Assembly (NCBI GenBank): GCA_016213775.1 | Contig: JACQZR010000213.1 | Coordinates: forward strand, 1 to 53,414 | DNA from: Acidobacteriota bacterium | Lineage (GTDB): Bacteria; Acidobacteriota; Terriglobia; Bryobacterales; Bryobacteraceae | Direction: 5' to 3' | DNA: 53,414 bases | Shown here: in pieces, positions 41,009 to 49,544 of the stretch | Layout of the letters: each line of letters opens with the position of its first letter | Numbering within the stretch: the first letter of the stretch is position 1 | Made by a program: the position numbers and the translations under genes | The notes under the pieces: generated by a model | What the model was told of the DNA's origin: nothing | Databases searched by the model: none | The model's input: the letters and a program-made list of their open reading frames with translations, nothing else

Positions 41009-41056
41009 CCTACCGGGATGCCTCAGCGGTTTCCATCTGCGTGGGGCGCAGATGCC
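41009..41056 (-). repeat. METAEASR-coding repeat, copy 2 (end of SulP gene)
   Basis: On the minus strand it encodes the last residues of the SulP transporter, LRPTQMETAEASR and stop. The similarity to 38343-38390 includes the stop codon, so a repeat appears to supply this C-terminal tail. Confidence 0.6.
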
Positions 41057-42275
41057 ACAAGGCGTGAGCGCCGTACGCCACGCACCCCATCGCCACTGCC
41101 GCAATCGCGTTCGTGCTGATCACTCCAAATGCCGTCAGCAGGAAGCCAGCCGCATCCACACGCCGCATCTTGGGCAGGCGGGCCCACGTGCTCCAACCCA
41201 TCAACGACAATCCGGTCCATGCCGTCACGGCGGCGAGCGCAGCTACCGGAATGTGCGCCACCAGCAAACCCAAATATTCCACCGCTATCAGTAGCACGAC
41301 GGCATGGACGATGTTCGAGAGTCGGGTGGCGCCGCCACAGCGAATGTTGGCGAGGCTGCGGGCCGGGATACCAATGCTCATGGGAGCGCCGAACATACCC
41401 GCACAAAGGTTGCCGATGCCGTAGGCGCCGAGTTCACGGTCCGCATCGGCAGCTTTATGTTGTTTGTGCCGCCCGCGGAAATGATCCACCACGCGCGACG
41501 TTACCAGCAGGTTCACTGAAGAGATAAACCCGAGCATGATGCCGGATGGGAGAACCGTCATGACATCCTGCGGAGTCCAGGAGAAGCCGGCGAAAGGTGG
41601 AATCCTTGCCGCTATTAAACCCACTTCGGAAACGCGCCAGCCTGAGGCGGCGACCAGCAACACTGCCGCGACAACGCCGAGCAGCGGCGCCGGGAGCCTG
41701 GCCCACCTGGCCGCAACTGTGACGGACACGGCAATCACAGCTAGCGATATCGCGGCGCTGGTCCATTGCACTCCCGGCATACCGTCGATGGTGCGGAACA
41801 GCACGGCCAGCATGGTAGCGTCAGGGGTCACCTTGACACTCAGCCCGAGCATGGTGCGAAGCTGCGAGATGATCATCATCGCGCCGATGCCGCAACTGAA
41901 GCCGGCCATCACCATTGCGGGCACCTTCGCGGCAAACCGGCCGAGGCGCAGGACACTGAACACGAGCATCGTCACCGCGGCGATGATGGTCACTTTGGCC
42001 GCGCCACCGACTCCTTGCGAACGAACCGCTTCCGCGAGGAATGGTACTGTGACCGCGGATGGCCCGCCTATCAGCACAGGATTGCGGCCCAGCAGCGCGG
42101 TCACTGGCGCCGTGAGAATCGACGTGAACACACCCAGCGACGGCGGCAGGTCCATAAGTCTGGCGAGTGCCATACCGTAGGGCAATGCGATGAGGGCGGC
42201 CAGAAAGCCGCCAAACAGATCGCCCGAAAGTCCCTGCCATCCGTACGCCCGGATTCTGGCGGCAACAGCCTTCAA
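41010..42275 (-). CDS. SulP-family inorganic anion transporter lacking a STAS domain
   Basis: This 421-residue inner-membrane protein has 10-12 helices. Family motifs: DLFGGFLAALIALPYGMALA near the start, SLGVFTSILTAPVTALLGRN, VLIGGPSAVTVPF (the substrate-binding half-helix) and GSFVSSVNLLVTSRVVDH-like FISSVNLLVTSRVVDHFRG. SulP proteins move sulfate, bicarbonate or carboxylates; the usual C-terminal STAS domain is missing and the chain ends in the repeat-encoded METAEASR. It starts at a TTG overlapping the TGA of the aminotransferase gene (TTGA), so the two genes are coupled. Confidence 0.85.
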   Translation of the reverse strand: MKAVAARIRAYGWQGLSGDLFGGFLAALIALPYGMALARLMDLPPSLGVFTSILTAPVTALLGRNPVLIGGPSAVTVPFLAEAVRSQGVGGAAKVTIIAAVTMLVFSVLRLGRFAAKVPAMVMAGFSCGIGAMMIISQLRTMLGLSVKVTPDATMLAVLFRTIDGMPGVQWTSAAISLAVIAVSVTVAARWARLPAPLLGVVAAVLLVAASGWRVSEVGLIAARIPPFAGFSWTPQDVMTVLPSGIMLGFISSVNLLVTSRVVDHFRGRHKQHKAADADRELGAYGIGNLCAGMFGAPMSIGIPARSLANIRCGGATRLSNIVHAVVLLIAVEYLGLLVAHIPVAALAAVTAWTGLSLMGWSTWARLPKMRRVDAAGFLLTAFGVISTNAIAAVAMGCVAYGAHALWHLRPTQMETAEASR

Positions 42276-43414
42276 GCCATCACCTTCAGCAACGCCTTCT
42301 GGAATTTCTGCATTTCCTCGGCGGTGCCAACAGTGATGCGGGCGTGGTTCGGCCAGGCCGGCCAGACGCGCCCGATGAAGACTTTTTCCTTGGCCATCAG
42401 TTTCACCAGTTCGCCCGCGGGGCGCTTGGCGTCGAGCATGAAGCAGTTGCTGTCGGAAGCCACAAACTGGAACTTGTTTTTGTCGAGGAAGGCGAACGTG
42501 TCATCGCGAACCTGTTTGTTCATCTTGCGGCGCCCTTCGACAAGGCCTTTGGTTTTGAGGCTTGTCATCGCCCCGATCATGCCGGTGACCGGGAGTGCGC
42601 CCGCCCCGTAGGGACGTATTTTGGCCAGTAGATCGGGACGCGCGATTGCCGCGCCTGCGCGCAGACCCGCCATTCCGTAGAGCTTGGAGAATGTGCGCAG
42701 CACGATCACATCCTTGCCGGCAGCCACGAGGTCGCTTGCCGCCTGCGCATCGGAGAAGTGTATGTAGGCTTCGTCAACCAGCACCACTGAGCCCTTCGGC
42801 TTGTTGGCCACCAGCCATTCGATGTCCGATTTCTTGGTGAGCGTTCCGGTCGGGTTGTTGGGATTGCAGATGTAGATGAGACCTGCGGTCGCATCGGCGG
42901 TAGCCATCGCCTTCACGTCATGCGAGTAGGTCTTAGTCAACGGCACTTTGACCACTTTGGCCTTGATGAAGTCCGCGGCCCGCGAACCGGCTTCGTAACC
43001 CGGGTCGCCCATCACCAGGCTTGCGGTTGGGGATGTGAACGCCAGGACCGCACGATGCAGCGGATCGGACGAGCCGGCGAACGGCATCACGTAATCGGGC
43101 TTCACCCCTTCCTGCTCGGCGAGTGTTTTTGCGTAGGAGAAGGTCTCCTCGTAGAGGTATCGTCCGCCCTTCTGGATAACGTTGTACATCGCCTCCGCGG
43201 CTTCCTTACAGGGACCGAGCGGGTTTTCGTTGGCGTTGATCTTCACCGCGTCTGGCGGGAGCGGTCCGATCATGGAAAGCTGCGCCAAGGCATGTTCACT
43301 TGCAAAGGGCAGTGTTGCGCCCGCCGTGATCATGGTGGCCAATTTCGAAAACGCGCGGCGGTTGAACCCGCGGCGCGCAAAATCCTGCGCTTGTTCCAAG
43401 CTGAGTGGAGACAT
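42272..43414 (-). CDS. Histidinol-phosphate aminotransferase-like enzyme with Tat signal
   Basis: This 380-residue fold-type I PLP aminotransferase has KINANENPLGPCKEA (substrate Asn/Glu loop), FAGSSDPLHRAVLAF, ICNPNNPTGTLTKKSD, VLVDEAYIHF (PLP Asp) and RTFSKLYGMAGLRAG (PLP Lys). It resembles HisC, but the N-terminus carries a twin-arginine export signal: RRGFNRRAFSKLATMITAGA followed by a hydrophobic stretch and AxA-like cleavage region. Export of a folded PLP enzyme fits the Tat route. It is coupled to a SulP transporter. It is unlikely to be the biosynthetic HisC; a periplasmic amino-acid or phosphonate role is possible. Confidence 0.82.
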   Translation of the reverse strand: MSPLSLEQAQDFARRGFNRRAFSKLATMITAGATLPFASEHALAQLSMIGPLPPDAVKINANENPLGPCKEAAEAMYNVIQKGGRYLYEETFSYAKTLAEQEGVKPDYVMPFAGSSDPLHRAVLAFTSPTASLVMGDPGYEAGSRAADFIKAKVVKVPLTKTYSHDVKAMATADATAGLIYICNPNNPTGTLTKKSDIEWLVANKPKGSVVLVDEAYIHFSDAQAASDLVAAGKDVIVLRTFSKLYGMAGLRAGAAIARPDLLAKIRPYGAGALPVTGMIGAMTSLKTKGLVEGRRKMNKQVRDDTFAFLDKNKFQFVASDSNCFMLDAKRPAGELVKLMAKEKVFIGRVWPAWPNHARITVGTAEEMQKFQKALLKVMA

Positions 43415-43558
43415 TTTCTTCCCTCGAAAGTCGTTCAGAGTATGCGGACGTACCCGACGGAGGGTTCTTTGGATTCCTAATTGTGGACAGGGCTCGCGAC
43501 AGGGTGAGGGGCCGTAATAACGGAGGACCTACAAGGTCGTCGTGAAGGGGGAAACCGG

Positions 43559-43607
43559 GCGTAGCAAAACAAACCTACGCTGGGCCTAAGATGCCACAAC
43601 TGTGGCC
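43559..43607 (-). terminator. Two hairpins after the zincin gene
   Basis: Downstream of the zincin stop on the minus strand lie GCCAC-AGTT-GTGGC (43592-43605 region) and GCGTAG/CTACGC (43559-43580, 10-nt loop containing a T-rich run on the minus strand). They may end zincin transcription before the aminotransferase promoter. Confidence 0.3.
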
Positions 43608-43650
43608 ATCTGCTCCAATTCAAATTTCTTATGGACTTGATGAAAACTTT

Positions 43651-44280
43651 CTATTGAACGGCGACTCGCAAGGCCCGTTGCTCGGCCGGCGTGAACGAAA
43701 AGCTGCGCGTGGCCAGGTCGCGCACCTTCTGCGACGACTGGAAGAGGCCATGATCGGAATGCTTAGTCTGTCCCGTCATCATGTGGAAGAGTTCGTGGGC
43801 CATCACCCTTCCCAGCACCTTGCCAAAAACAGCATCCCGTTTGTTGGGAGACTCGCCACGCAATGACGCGGCCAGCGAGCGTCGCAGCGGGTCACATTCC
43901 AATCTGCCGAACGGTTGAATCTGGTGATCGACGGTTGACGCGGAACCCAAGGCTATGACGTCGCCGTAGGGGCCAAGTTCGCTGAACAAGAGGTGAATGC
44001 GCTCAGTAGTGCAGTTGCCTCGCATGCGCAGGACGTAGAGGTGGGAGTGGTCTACTTCTGCGTTCCTGCCCTGTTCGATAAAACGCCAGTCGACTCGAAT
44101 GCCGGCAGGGGAGAGGAGGGTTTCCACCTCGCGCTTCATCTGGTCGAGTGATTGCGCCGATGCCTGCTGTTCCACGCCCAGGTACACCGCGATCCTGCCT
44201 GGCGGATCCTTGGACACTTCCGCCATTCCGAGCACCGGCGCCACCAGGGCGAGAAACCAGCATGGGTTTGGTAAGGACAT
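43651..44280 (-). CDS. Secreted zincin metallopeptidase, unclassified
   Basis: This 209-residue protein has a signal peptide (MSLPNPCWFLALVAPVLGMA) and a zinc site VMAHELFHMMTGQTKHSDHG: HExxH with a further His/Asp 6-8 residues on, as in metzincin-like enzymes. The domain before it contains RIAVYLGVEQQ and a long helix. The C-terminus is short (LATRSFSFTPAEQRALRVAV). It is probably a periplasmic protease. It resembles small Acidobacteriota proteins of no named family. It is transcribed toward the aminotransferase gene on the same strand, 236 bp away. Confidence 0.7.
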   Translation of the reverse strand: MSLPNPCWFLALVAPVLGMAEVSKDPPGRIAVYLGVEQQASAQSLDQMKREVETLLSPAGIRVDWRFIEQGRNAEVDHSHLYVLRMRGNCTTERIHLLFSELGPYGDVIALGSASTVDHQIQPFGRLECDPLRRSLAASLRGESPNKRDAVFGKVLGRVMAHELFHMMTGQTKHSDHGLFQSSQKVRDLATRSFSFTPAEQRALRVAVQ

Positions 44281-44539
44281 AGGCAGTTCCAGACAGGGAA
44301 ACTGACGACGATTTCATAGTAGCGCAGAGCGATAAATAGTTTTTATCGGCCCGCGTTACATTTTCATCTGGCTATTCGGACGTGATGTTCCGTATACTGC
44401 GAGGGTCTCTGGAAGTTTGCTCATCTACTGCACCGGCCAGTGTCCCCCGCCGGAGATCGCACGAGCCGCTTCCCACGTTCCCTCCAACAATCTCATCTTA
44501 ACTTTGCCGAGTAGCGCAAGACATCGAAGGGGTACACAC

Positions 44540-47500
44540 ATGAAAGCACTGCATCTCGCAGCCGCAATGTTGCTTGGGAGTTTGCATTTGCCGGCGCAAT
44601 CTATTTACGGGGGATTGCGCGGCCTGATCAGCGATTCGCAAGGCGGAGTTATCGCCAGCGCCAAAGTCACCATCATTGACGAGGGCACCAATCTCACACG
44701 GTCGACGCTCGCCAATGCCACCGGCGAATTCAACTTCGCCTCGGTCACACCAGCCACCTATTCGCTTGTGGCGGAGATGGCCGGCTTCAAGAAGTTTGAG
44801 CGCAAGGGCATCATCGTGGCGACACAACAGCAAGTGACAGTGGACGTCAAGATGGACATTGGCAATGTCACCGAAAGCGTTCTCGTCACCGAGGAAATCC
44901 CGCTGCTGGAGGCGTCCACTGCCTCGCAGGGTCAGGTTGTCGATCGCCAGAAACTCATCGACCTTCCGAATCTCGGGCGCAATCCGTTCATGACGTCGCG
45001 GCTTGCGCCGACGGTGCAGCAGGTGGGCAACCCTGCATATAACCGCATGCAGGACCAGTCGGGGTCCTCGCAGATCTCCATCAACGGCGGTCCGGTGCGC
45101 GGGAACAACTACCTGCTCGATGGGATCGCCATCACGGACTTCAGCAATCGCGCGGTGATCATTCCCTCTCTTGAAGCGGTGGATCAGGTGAAGGTGCAGT
45201 ACTCAACCTACGACTCGGAAATGGGCCGCACGGGCGGCGGCATGTTCAACACGTTCCTGAAGTCCGGAACCAACAGTTACCATGGCTCGCTGTTTGGGTA
45301 TATGCGCGAGACAGGCTGGCTGGCGAATACGTTCTTCAACAATCGCAACGGTAGAAGTATCACCGATCAGCCGTTCCGCAACTACGGCGGCTCGTTTGGA
45401 GGACCTGTTGTTATACCGAAGGTCTACAGCGGAAAGAACCGCACGTTCTTCTGGCTGGGCTTTGAAGGCTACCGCGATACGCAGGCCGCCAGCCGTGAGC
45501 AATATACTCCCACCGCAGCCGAGCGGCTCGGCGATTTCTCTTCGTCGCGCAACAGTGCCGGCGCCCTGCTCCCTATCTACGATCCGCTGACGACGCAGGC
45601 CGACGGAAGCCGGTCGCCGTTCGGCGGAAACATTATCCCGGGCGCACGTTTGGACACAGTGGGCCGCAACATCGCCGCCACCTACATGACTCCGACGAAG
45701 ACCGCGCGCTATTTTGGCGATCTCAACCTGGCAGGCGCCGGTCCGCTACCGTCCACCGCGGACCAGCTCTTTGGAAAGGCCGACCATCAGATCACCGCAT
45801 GGTGGCGGGCCAGCGTCAGCTATCTGCGTTACAACTCAAACGAACCCGGCGAGAATCCTTACCCCACCATCTCGTCGCCAGACCAATGGTTACTCCGCCG
45901 CCTCGTCGACGCGACACAGGTCAACACCACGCTGACGCCGGGCAGCACGTGGGTGGTGGCCGCCCGCTATGGCTTCAACCGCTTCCCCAACCTCGGCACA
46001 CAGAAGTCGCAGAACTTCAATGTGGCGAGCCTCGGTTTCAGCAACGCGTTTGTGAAAGACATCCAATCACAGACCTTCCCCAACGTGGCGATGCAGACTG
46101 CGTACTCGCTGGGCACCAACAACAACTTCAACTACGTCCATCATTCCAAGAACCTCGGGTTGAGCGTCTCGAAGTACATCGGGCGTCACAGCCTGCGGTT
46201 CGGCTACGACTTCCGTCGCCTTCATGACGATGGCTTAGACTATGGCAACAGCTCCGGCGCATTCACATTCGACAACCGCTTCACCCGCGCGAACTCGAAT
46301 TCGTCGACGAGCGCTTCCGGTGCGGACATCGCGGACATGCTGCTGGGCGCGCCCGCCGTCGCCACGGGGTTCATCCCCACCAAGCTCTACGAGTACATCA
46401 CTTACAACGCGCTCTACTTCCAGGATGACTTCCGCATCACCCCCAAGCTGACTCTGAACCTGGGTTTGCGGTGGGAGCGCGAGACGGGGTTGCGCGAGAC
46501 CAACAACACCCTGATCACCGGCTTTGATGCGTCTGCCGCCAACCCCATCGGTACCGCTGCCGGAACAGCGGTAAAAGGCGTGTTTCGCTTCGCCGGGGTC
46601 AACGGGCAGAGCGTAACCACGGGCGATCCGAACTTGAACAAAATGGCTCCGCGAATCGGCGTCGCCTATCAGCTCAACAGCAAAACCGTACTCCGCGGCG
46701 GTTGGGGCTTATTCTGGGCTCCGACGTTCGCGCTCGGTTCGCCGTTCAACAGCGAGGGCATTACCGCTACCACTTCCCCCGCCACCTCCATCGACGGCAA
46801 TAAGACTCCGGCATTGTCCTTGTCAAATCCGTTCCCGAACGGTCTGGACAAACCGGTTGGCAACACGCTCGCGGCGCTGACGGGTATTGGCAAACCGATG
46901 ACGATCTTCGATCCCAACGCGACATCGACGCGAGTGCAGCAGTTCTCATTCGACATCCAGCGTGAGCTGAAGGCAGGCTGGGTGATGTCGGTAGGCTATG
47001 CGGGATCGCGCACTTCGCATTTGACGTGGACCACCGCGAGTCTGAACTTCAATCAGCTCGATCCGGTGGATTTCAGCCAGGGCGCGGCTCTCACGCAGGC
47101 CGTCGCGAATCCATTCTTCGGCAAAGGCGGGTCCGGCGTGATCGGTGGCGCAACGGTGGCGCGCAACCAACTGCTGCGGCCATTTCCGCAGTTCACTTCA
47201 GTCAACTTCAATTTCAGCGATCGCAACCAGGCGCAGTATGATTCGATGGCGCTGCGCGTACAGAAGAGCATGTCGAAAGGGCTGTCTGTATTGTCGGCAT
47301 ACACGTTCTCGAAGAACTTCGACAAGGCTGGGGGCGGTCCGGGGAACAACCTCAATTCCGGCAATTCGGGTCCCCAGGACATCTATTCGTTCACCAGGGA
47401 ATGGGGTTTGTCCTATCTGCATTCGCCACACCGCTGGACCAACGCGATTACCTATGAGCTCCCCTTCGGCAAAGGGAAGTCGTTTGGAACTTCCCTGCCC

Positions 47501-47977
47501 TTCGTAGCCGATATGTTGATCGGCGGCTGGTCAATGAACCTGGTTTCCACCCTGCAAACCGGCTATCCGTTGCAGATCTACATGAACAACAACGGCAATA
47601 GCGCGCTGGGTACCGCTCGCCAGCGGCCGAACGCATCGGGGCTCTCGCCCGAGATGAGCGGCCCGGTGGGACAGCGCATCGACGGCTGGATCAGCAAGAC
47701 GGCCTTCACCGATGCCGCACCGTTCACGCTCGGCAATCTCACTCGCACGATCGCTTTGCGTGGCCCGGGCCAATCCAATTGGGACGTGTCGGTGTTCAAG
47801 ACTGTGAAGGTGTACGAAGGGTTCCGGGCGCAGTTCCGCGCCGAGGCCCTCAACTCCACTAACACGCCGTGGTTCCGGGGTCCGAACACCGCATTCGGCA
47901 ATGCCGCCTTTGGGCGCATCACGTCCCAAGGCAATTTCCCGCGGATGCTCCAGTTGGGGTTGCGTTTGTTCTTTTAA
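44540..47977 (+). CDS. Cna-B/TonB-dependent outer-membrane receptor (Oar-like)
   Basis: This 1,145-residue outer-membrane protein has a signal peptide (MKALHLAAAMLLGSLHLPAQS), a carboxypeptidase-regulatory/Cna-B domain (GLRGLISDSQGGVIASAKVT to TVDVKMDIGNV) and a plug domain (QISINGGPVRGNNYLLDGI). A long beta-barrel ends in the aromatic FPRMLQLGLRLFF typical of outer-membrane insertion. No TonB box is evident. Such receptors are abundant in Acidobacteriota and probably import or bind large substrates; Oar is the Myxococcus relative. ATG 44540 has AAGGGG 8 nt upstream. It stands alone and ends at a strong terminator. Confidence 0.92.
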   Translation: MKALHLAAAMLLGSLHLPAQSIYGGLRGLISDSQGGVIASAKVTIIDEGTNLTRSTLANATGEFNFASVTPATYSLVAEMAGFKKFERKGIIVATQQQVTVDVKMDIGNVTESVLVTEEIPLLEASTASQGQVVDRQKLIDLPNLGRNPFMTSRLAPTVQQVGNPAYNRMQDQSGSSQISINGGPVRGNNYLLDGIAITDFSNRAVIIPSLEAVDQVKVQYSTYDSEMGRTGGGMFNTFLKSGTNSYHGSLFGYMRETGWLANTFFNNRNGRSITDQPFRNYGGSFGGPVVIPKVYSGKNRTFFWLGFEGYRDTQAASREQYTPTAAERLGDFSSSRNSAGALLPIYDPLTTQADGSRSPFGGNIIPGARLDTVGRNIAATYMTPTKTARYFGDLNLAGAGPLPSTADQLFGKADHQITAWWRASVSYLRYNSNEPGENPYPTISSPDQWLLRRLVDATQVNTTLTPGSTWVVAARYGFNRFPNLGTQKSQNFNVASLGFSNAFVKDIQSQTFPNVAMQTAYSLGTNNNFNYVHHSKNLGLSVSKYIGRHSLRFGYDFRRLHDDGLDYGNSSGAFTFDNRFTRANSNSSTSASGADIADMLLGAPAVATGFIPTKLYEYITYNALYFQDDFRITPKLTLNLGLRWERETGLRETNNTLITGFDASAANPIGTAAGTAVKGVFRFAGVNGQSVTTGDPNLNKMAPRIGVAYQLNSKTVLRGGWGLFWAPTFALGSPFNSEGITATTSPATSIDGNKTPALSLSNPFPNGLDKPVGNTLAALTGIGKPMTIFDPNATSTRVQQFSFDIQRELKAGWVMSVGYAGSRTSHLTWTTASLNFNQLDPVDFSQGAALTQAVANPFFGKGGSGVIGGATVARNQLLRPFPQFTSVNFNFSDRNQAQYDSMALRVQKSMSKGLSVLSAYTFSKNFDKAGGGPGNNLNSGNSGPQDIYSFTREWGLSYLHSPHRWTNAITYELPFGKGKSFGTSLPFVADMLIGGWSMNLVSTLQTGYPLQIYMNNNGNSALGTARQRPNASGLSPEMSGPVGQRIDGWISKTAFTDAAPFTLGNLTRTIALRGPGQSNWDVSVFKTVKVYEGFRAQFRAEALNSTNTPWFRGPNTAFGNAAFGRITSQGNFPRMLQLGLRLFF

Positions 47978-47986
47978 CGAACGCAG

Positions 47987-48025
47987 GCGGAACTAAAGTT
48001 CCGCGCAAGCTAAAGCTTGCCCCAC
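47987..48025 (+). repeat. Double-hairpin repeat, copy 3
   Basis: Stem 1 is GCGGAAC-TAAA-GTTCCGC (47987-48004); stem 2 is CAAGC-TAAA-GCTTG (48006-48019); CCCCAC follows at 48020-48025. It lies 10 bp after the receptor stop. Confidence 0.8.
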
Positions 48026-48045
48026 ATGGAACACCTGAATGCAGC

Positions 48046-48080
48046 AATGGCGGAGGAACGGATCCTCCGCCATTTTTCTT
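48046..48080 (+). terminator. Intrinsic terminator of the TonB/Cna-B receptor gene
   Basis: AATGGCGGAGGA (48046-48057) pairs perfectly with TCCTCCGCCATT (48063-48074) across a 5-nt loop, followed by TTTCTT. It also lies just beyond the convergent PEP-CTERM gene and may serve both strands. Confidence 0.88.
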
Positions 48081-48088
48081 GTTCTGTA

Positions 48089-48577
48089 CTAAGCTCGTCG
48101 CCGTCGGACGGCGGCCAGCAAGCCGGCGAAACCAGCCGCCATCATCCCAAACGCTGATGGCTCGGGAATCGCCACGTTGTAGGCCGACACAAACCCGAAA
48201 TCCCGACTCGGTTCGCCGATGCTCCAGAATCCGCTTATGGTCGACTGGAATGAAAAGAGGGAATCCTCGATTATAACGTCATACGCACCTGGAAACCCCG
48301 GTCCGATGAGCCCCTCCGCAGTTGTCGGCGACGTGATCGTGAATGGCGGCAGAATGTCGGTCCCCGCATACGAGAAGCTGACGAAGTTCGACAGTGTCAG
48401 TGTGAATGGACTACCGGGGGTGAAACCAGTCACCTCCAAAGTGCCGAGGCCGTTGCCTTCGCAATCTGCGCAAACGCCTGAGAAGTTGATGAGAGTGGTA
48501 AATGCTACCGCCTTGCATTCCGGCGCGCTGGCCAGCAGCAAAGCGGTGAACGCAACCAGAGAGAGTATGCGTTTCAA
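48089..48577 (-). CDS. PEP-CTERM sorting-signal protein
   Basis: This 162-residue secreted protein begins at a TTG about 9 nt after AAGGAGG (48577); the frame is open further upstream but that part is not signal-like. The N-terminus is a signal peptide (LKRILSLVAFTALLLASAPE, then CKA). A short beta-rich domain follows (CADCEGNGLGTLEVTGF). The C-terminus is a PEP-CTERM signal: IPEPSAFGMMAAGFAGLLAA then RRRR. Such proteins are processed by exosortase, often with exopolysaccharide production. The neighbouring polysaccharide-export genes agree with this. The exosortase gene itself is not in the window. Confidence 0.82.
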   Translation of the reverse strand: MKRILSLVAFTALLLASAPECKAVAFTTLINFSGVCADCEGNGLGTLEVTGFTPGSPFTLTLSNFVSFSYAGTDILPPFTITSPTTAEGLIGPGFPGAYDVIIEDSLFSFQSTISGFWSIGEPSRDFGFVSAYNVAIPEPSAFGMMAAGFAGLLAAVRRRRA

Positions 48578-48737
48578 AAGTAAGGTCCTCCTTAGAGAGT
48601 ACGGAGAGATAGAGCGTCGTACACGGACGCCCGCTTGTTCTCTACGGATACCACAGCCGCCCTGGATATATCCAGGCTGTAAGTAACTTTCCTGAATAAG
48701 TCTACGTCCTCCACCCTTCAGCAATCAGGTAGTAGCT

Positions 48738-49544
48738 CTACAGAACGTCCGCGAATCCCCGTTTCAGATGCCGGAAGAACAGCCCGCCAATAAAGAATGC
48801 GCCAACGGCGAAGGCGCACAGCAGGAAAAACTCCCGCACATTCGGGAGTGCATGTGACAACATACGGTCGCGATATGCGTTCACCAGATAGGACATCGGG
48901 TTGTAGTCCACCAGAAACCGCATCCCTTCCGGCATTTGTTCCCGCGTGATGAAAATCGGAGTCGCCCAGAACCAAAGCGTCAGCACAACCGAGAGCATCT
49001 GCGCGGTGTCCCGCAGATAGACCTGCAAGCTGGCGACGATCCACCCGAGCCCCACCGCGAGCAGTCCGATGAGGAACATATACACCGGCAGCAATACTGT
49101 CATTCCGCTGATGTGGCCCTGCCAGAAAATGCACACCCCAATCGCCAGCCCCAACGCCATCAAGTGGCTCACTAACGCGGACAGGAACATCGAGATGGGA
49201 ATCACCTCGGACGGAAAGACCGTTTTTGTGATCAGGTTCTTGTGATCCACCAGGCAGTTGGCCGATCGCATCATCGTCTCCTGGAACAACAGCCACGGCA
49301 AGTATCCACAGAAAAGAAGCAGCGTGTAGTTCTGCGTTGGCGAATCGGGGGGAACGGGCGCTTTCAGACAGTACTGAAACACAAATGCCCAACTCGCCAG
49401 TTGCACTAGTGGTTGGATGAGACCCCACAGCCAACCCGCGGCCGAGCCGACAAACCGGCTCTCGAAATCGCGCCGGACCATCTGGTAGAGCAGCGTCCGT
49501 TGCGAGACGAGGTTTCGAATAAAAAACTGCCCCGGTAGTGTCAA
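48738..49544 (-). CDS. ABC-2 type polysaccharide export permease
   Basis: This 268-residue permease of the Wzm/KpsM/TagG group has six predicted helices. Seen: VRRDFESRFVGSAAGWLWGL (cytoplasmic motif before helix 1), LLLFCGYLPWLLFQETMMRS, VFPSEVIPISMFLSALVSHL and WFWATPIFITREQMPEGMRFL, with the conserved YNPMSYLVNAYRD before the last helices. It exports an O-antigen or capsule-type glycan across the inner membrane with an ATPase that is not in the window. It starts at a TTG overlapping the epimerase stop (TTGA). Confidence 0.9.
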   Translation of the reverse strand: MTLPGQFFIRNLVSQRTLLYQMVRRDFESRFVGSAAGWLWGLIQPLVQLASWAFVFQYCLKAPVPPDSPTQNYTLLLFCGYLPWLLFQETMMRSANCLVDHKNLITKTVFPSEVIPISMFLSALVSHLMALGLAIGVCIFWQGHISGMTVLLPVYMFLIGLLAVGLGWIVASLQVYLRDTAQMLSVVLTLWFWATPIFITREQMPEGMRFLVDYNPMSYLVNAYRDRMLSHALPNVREFFLLCAFAVGAFFIGGLFFRHLKRGFADVL

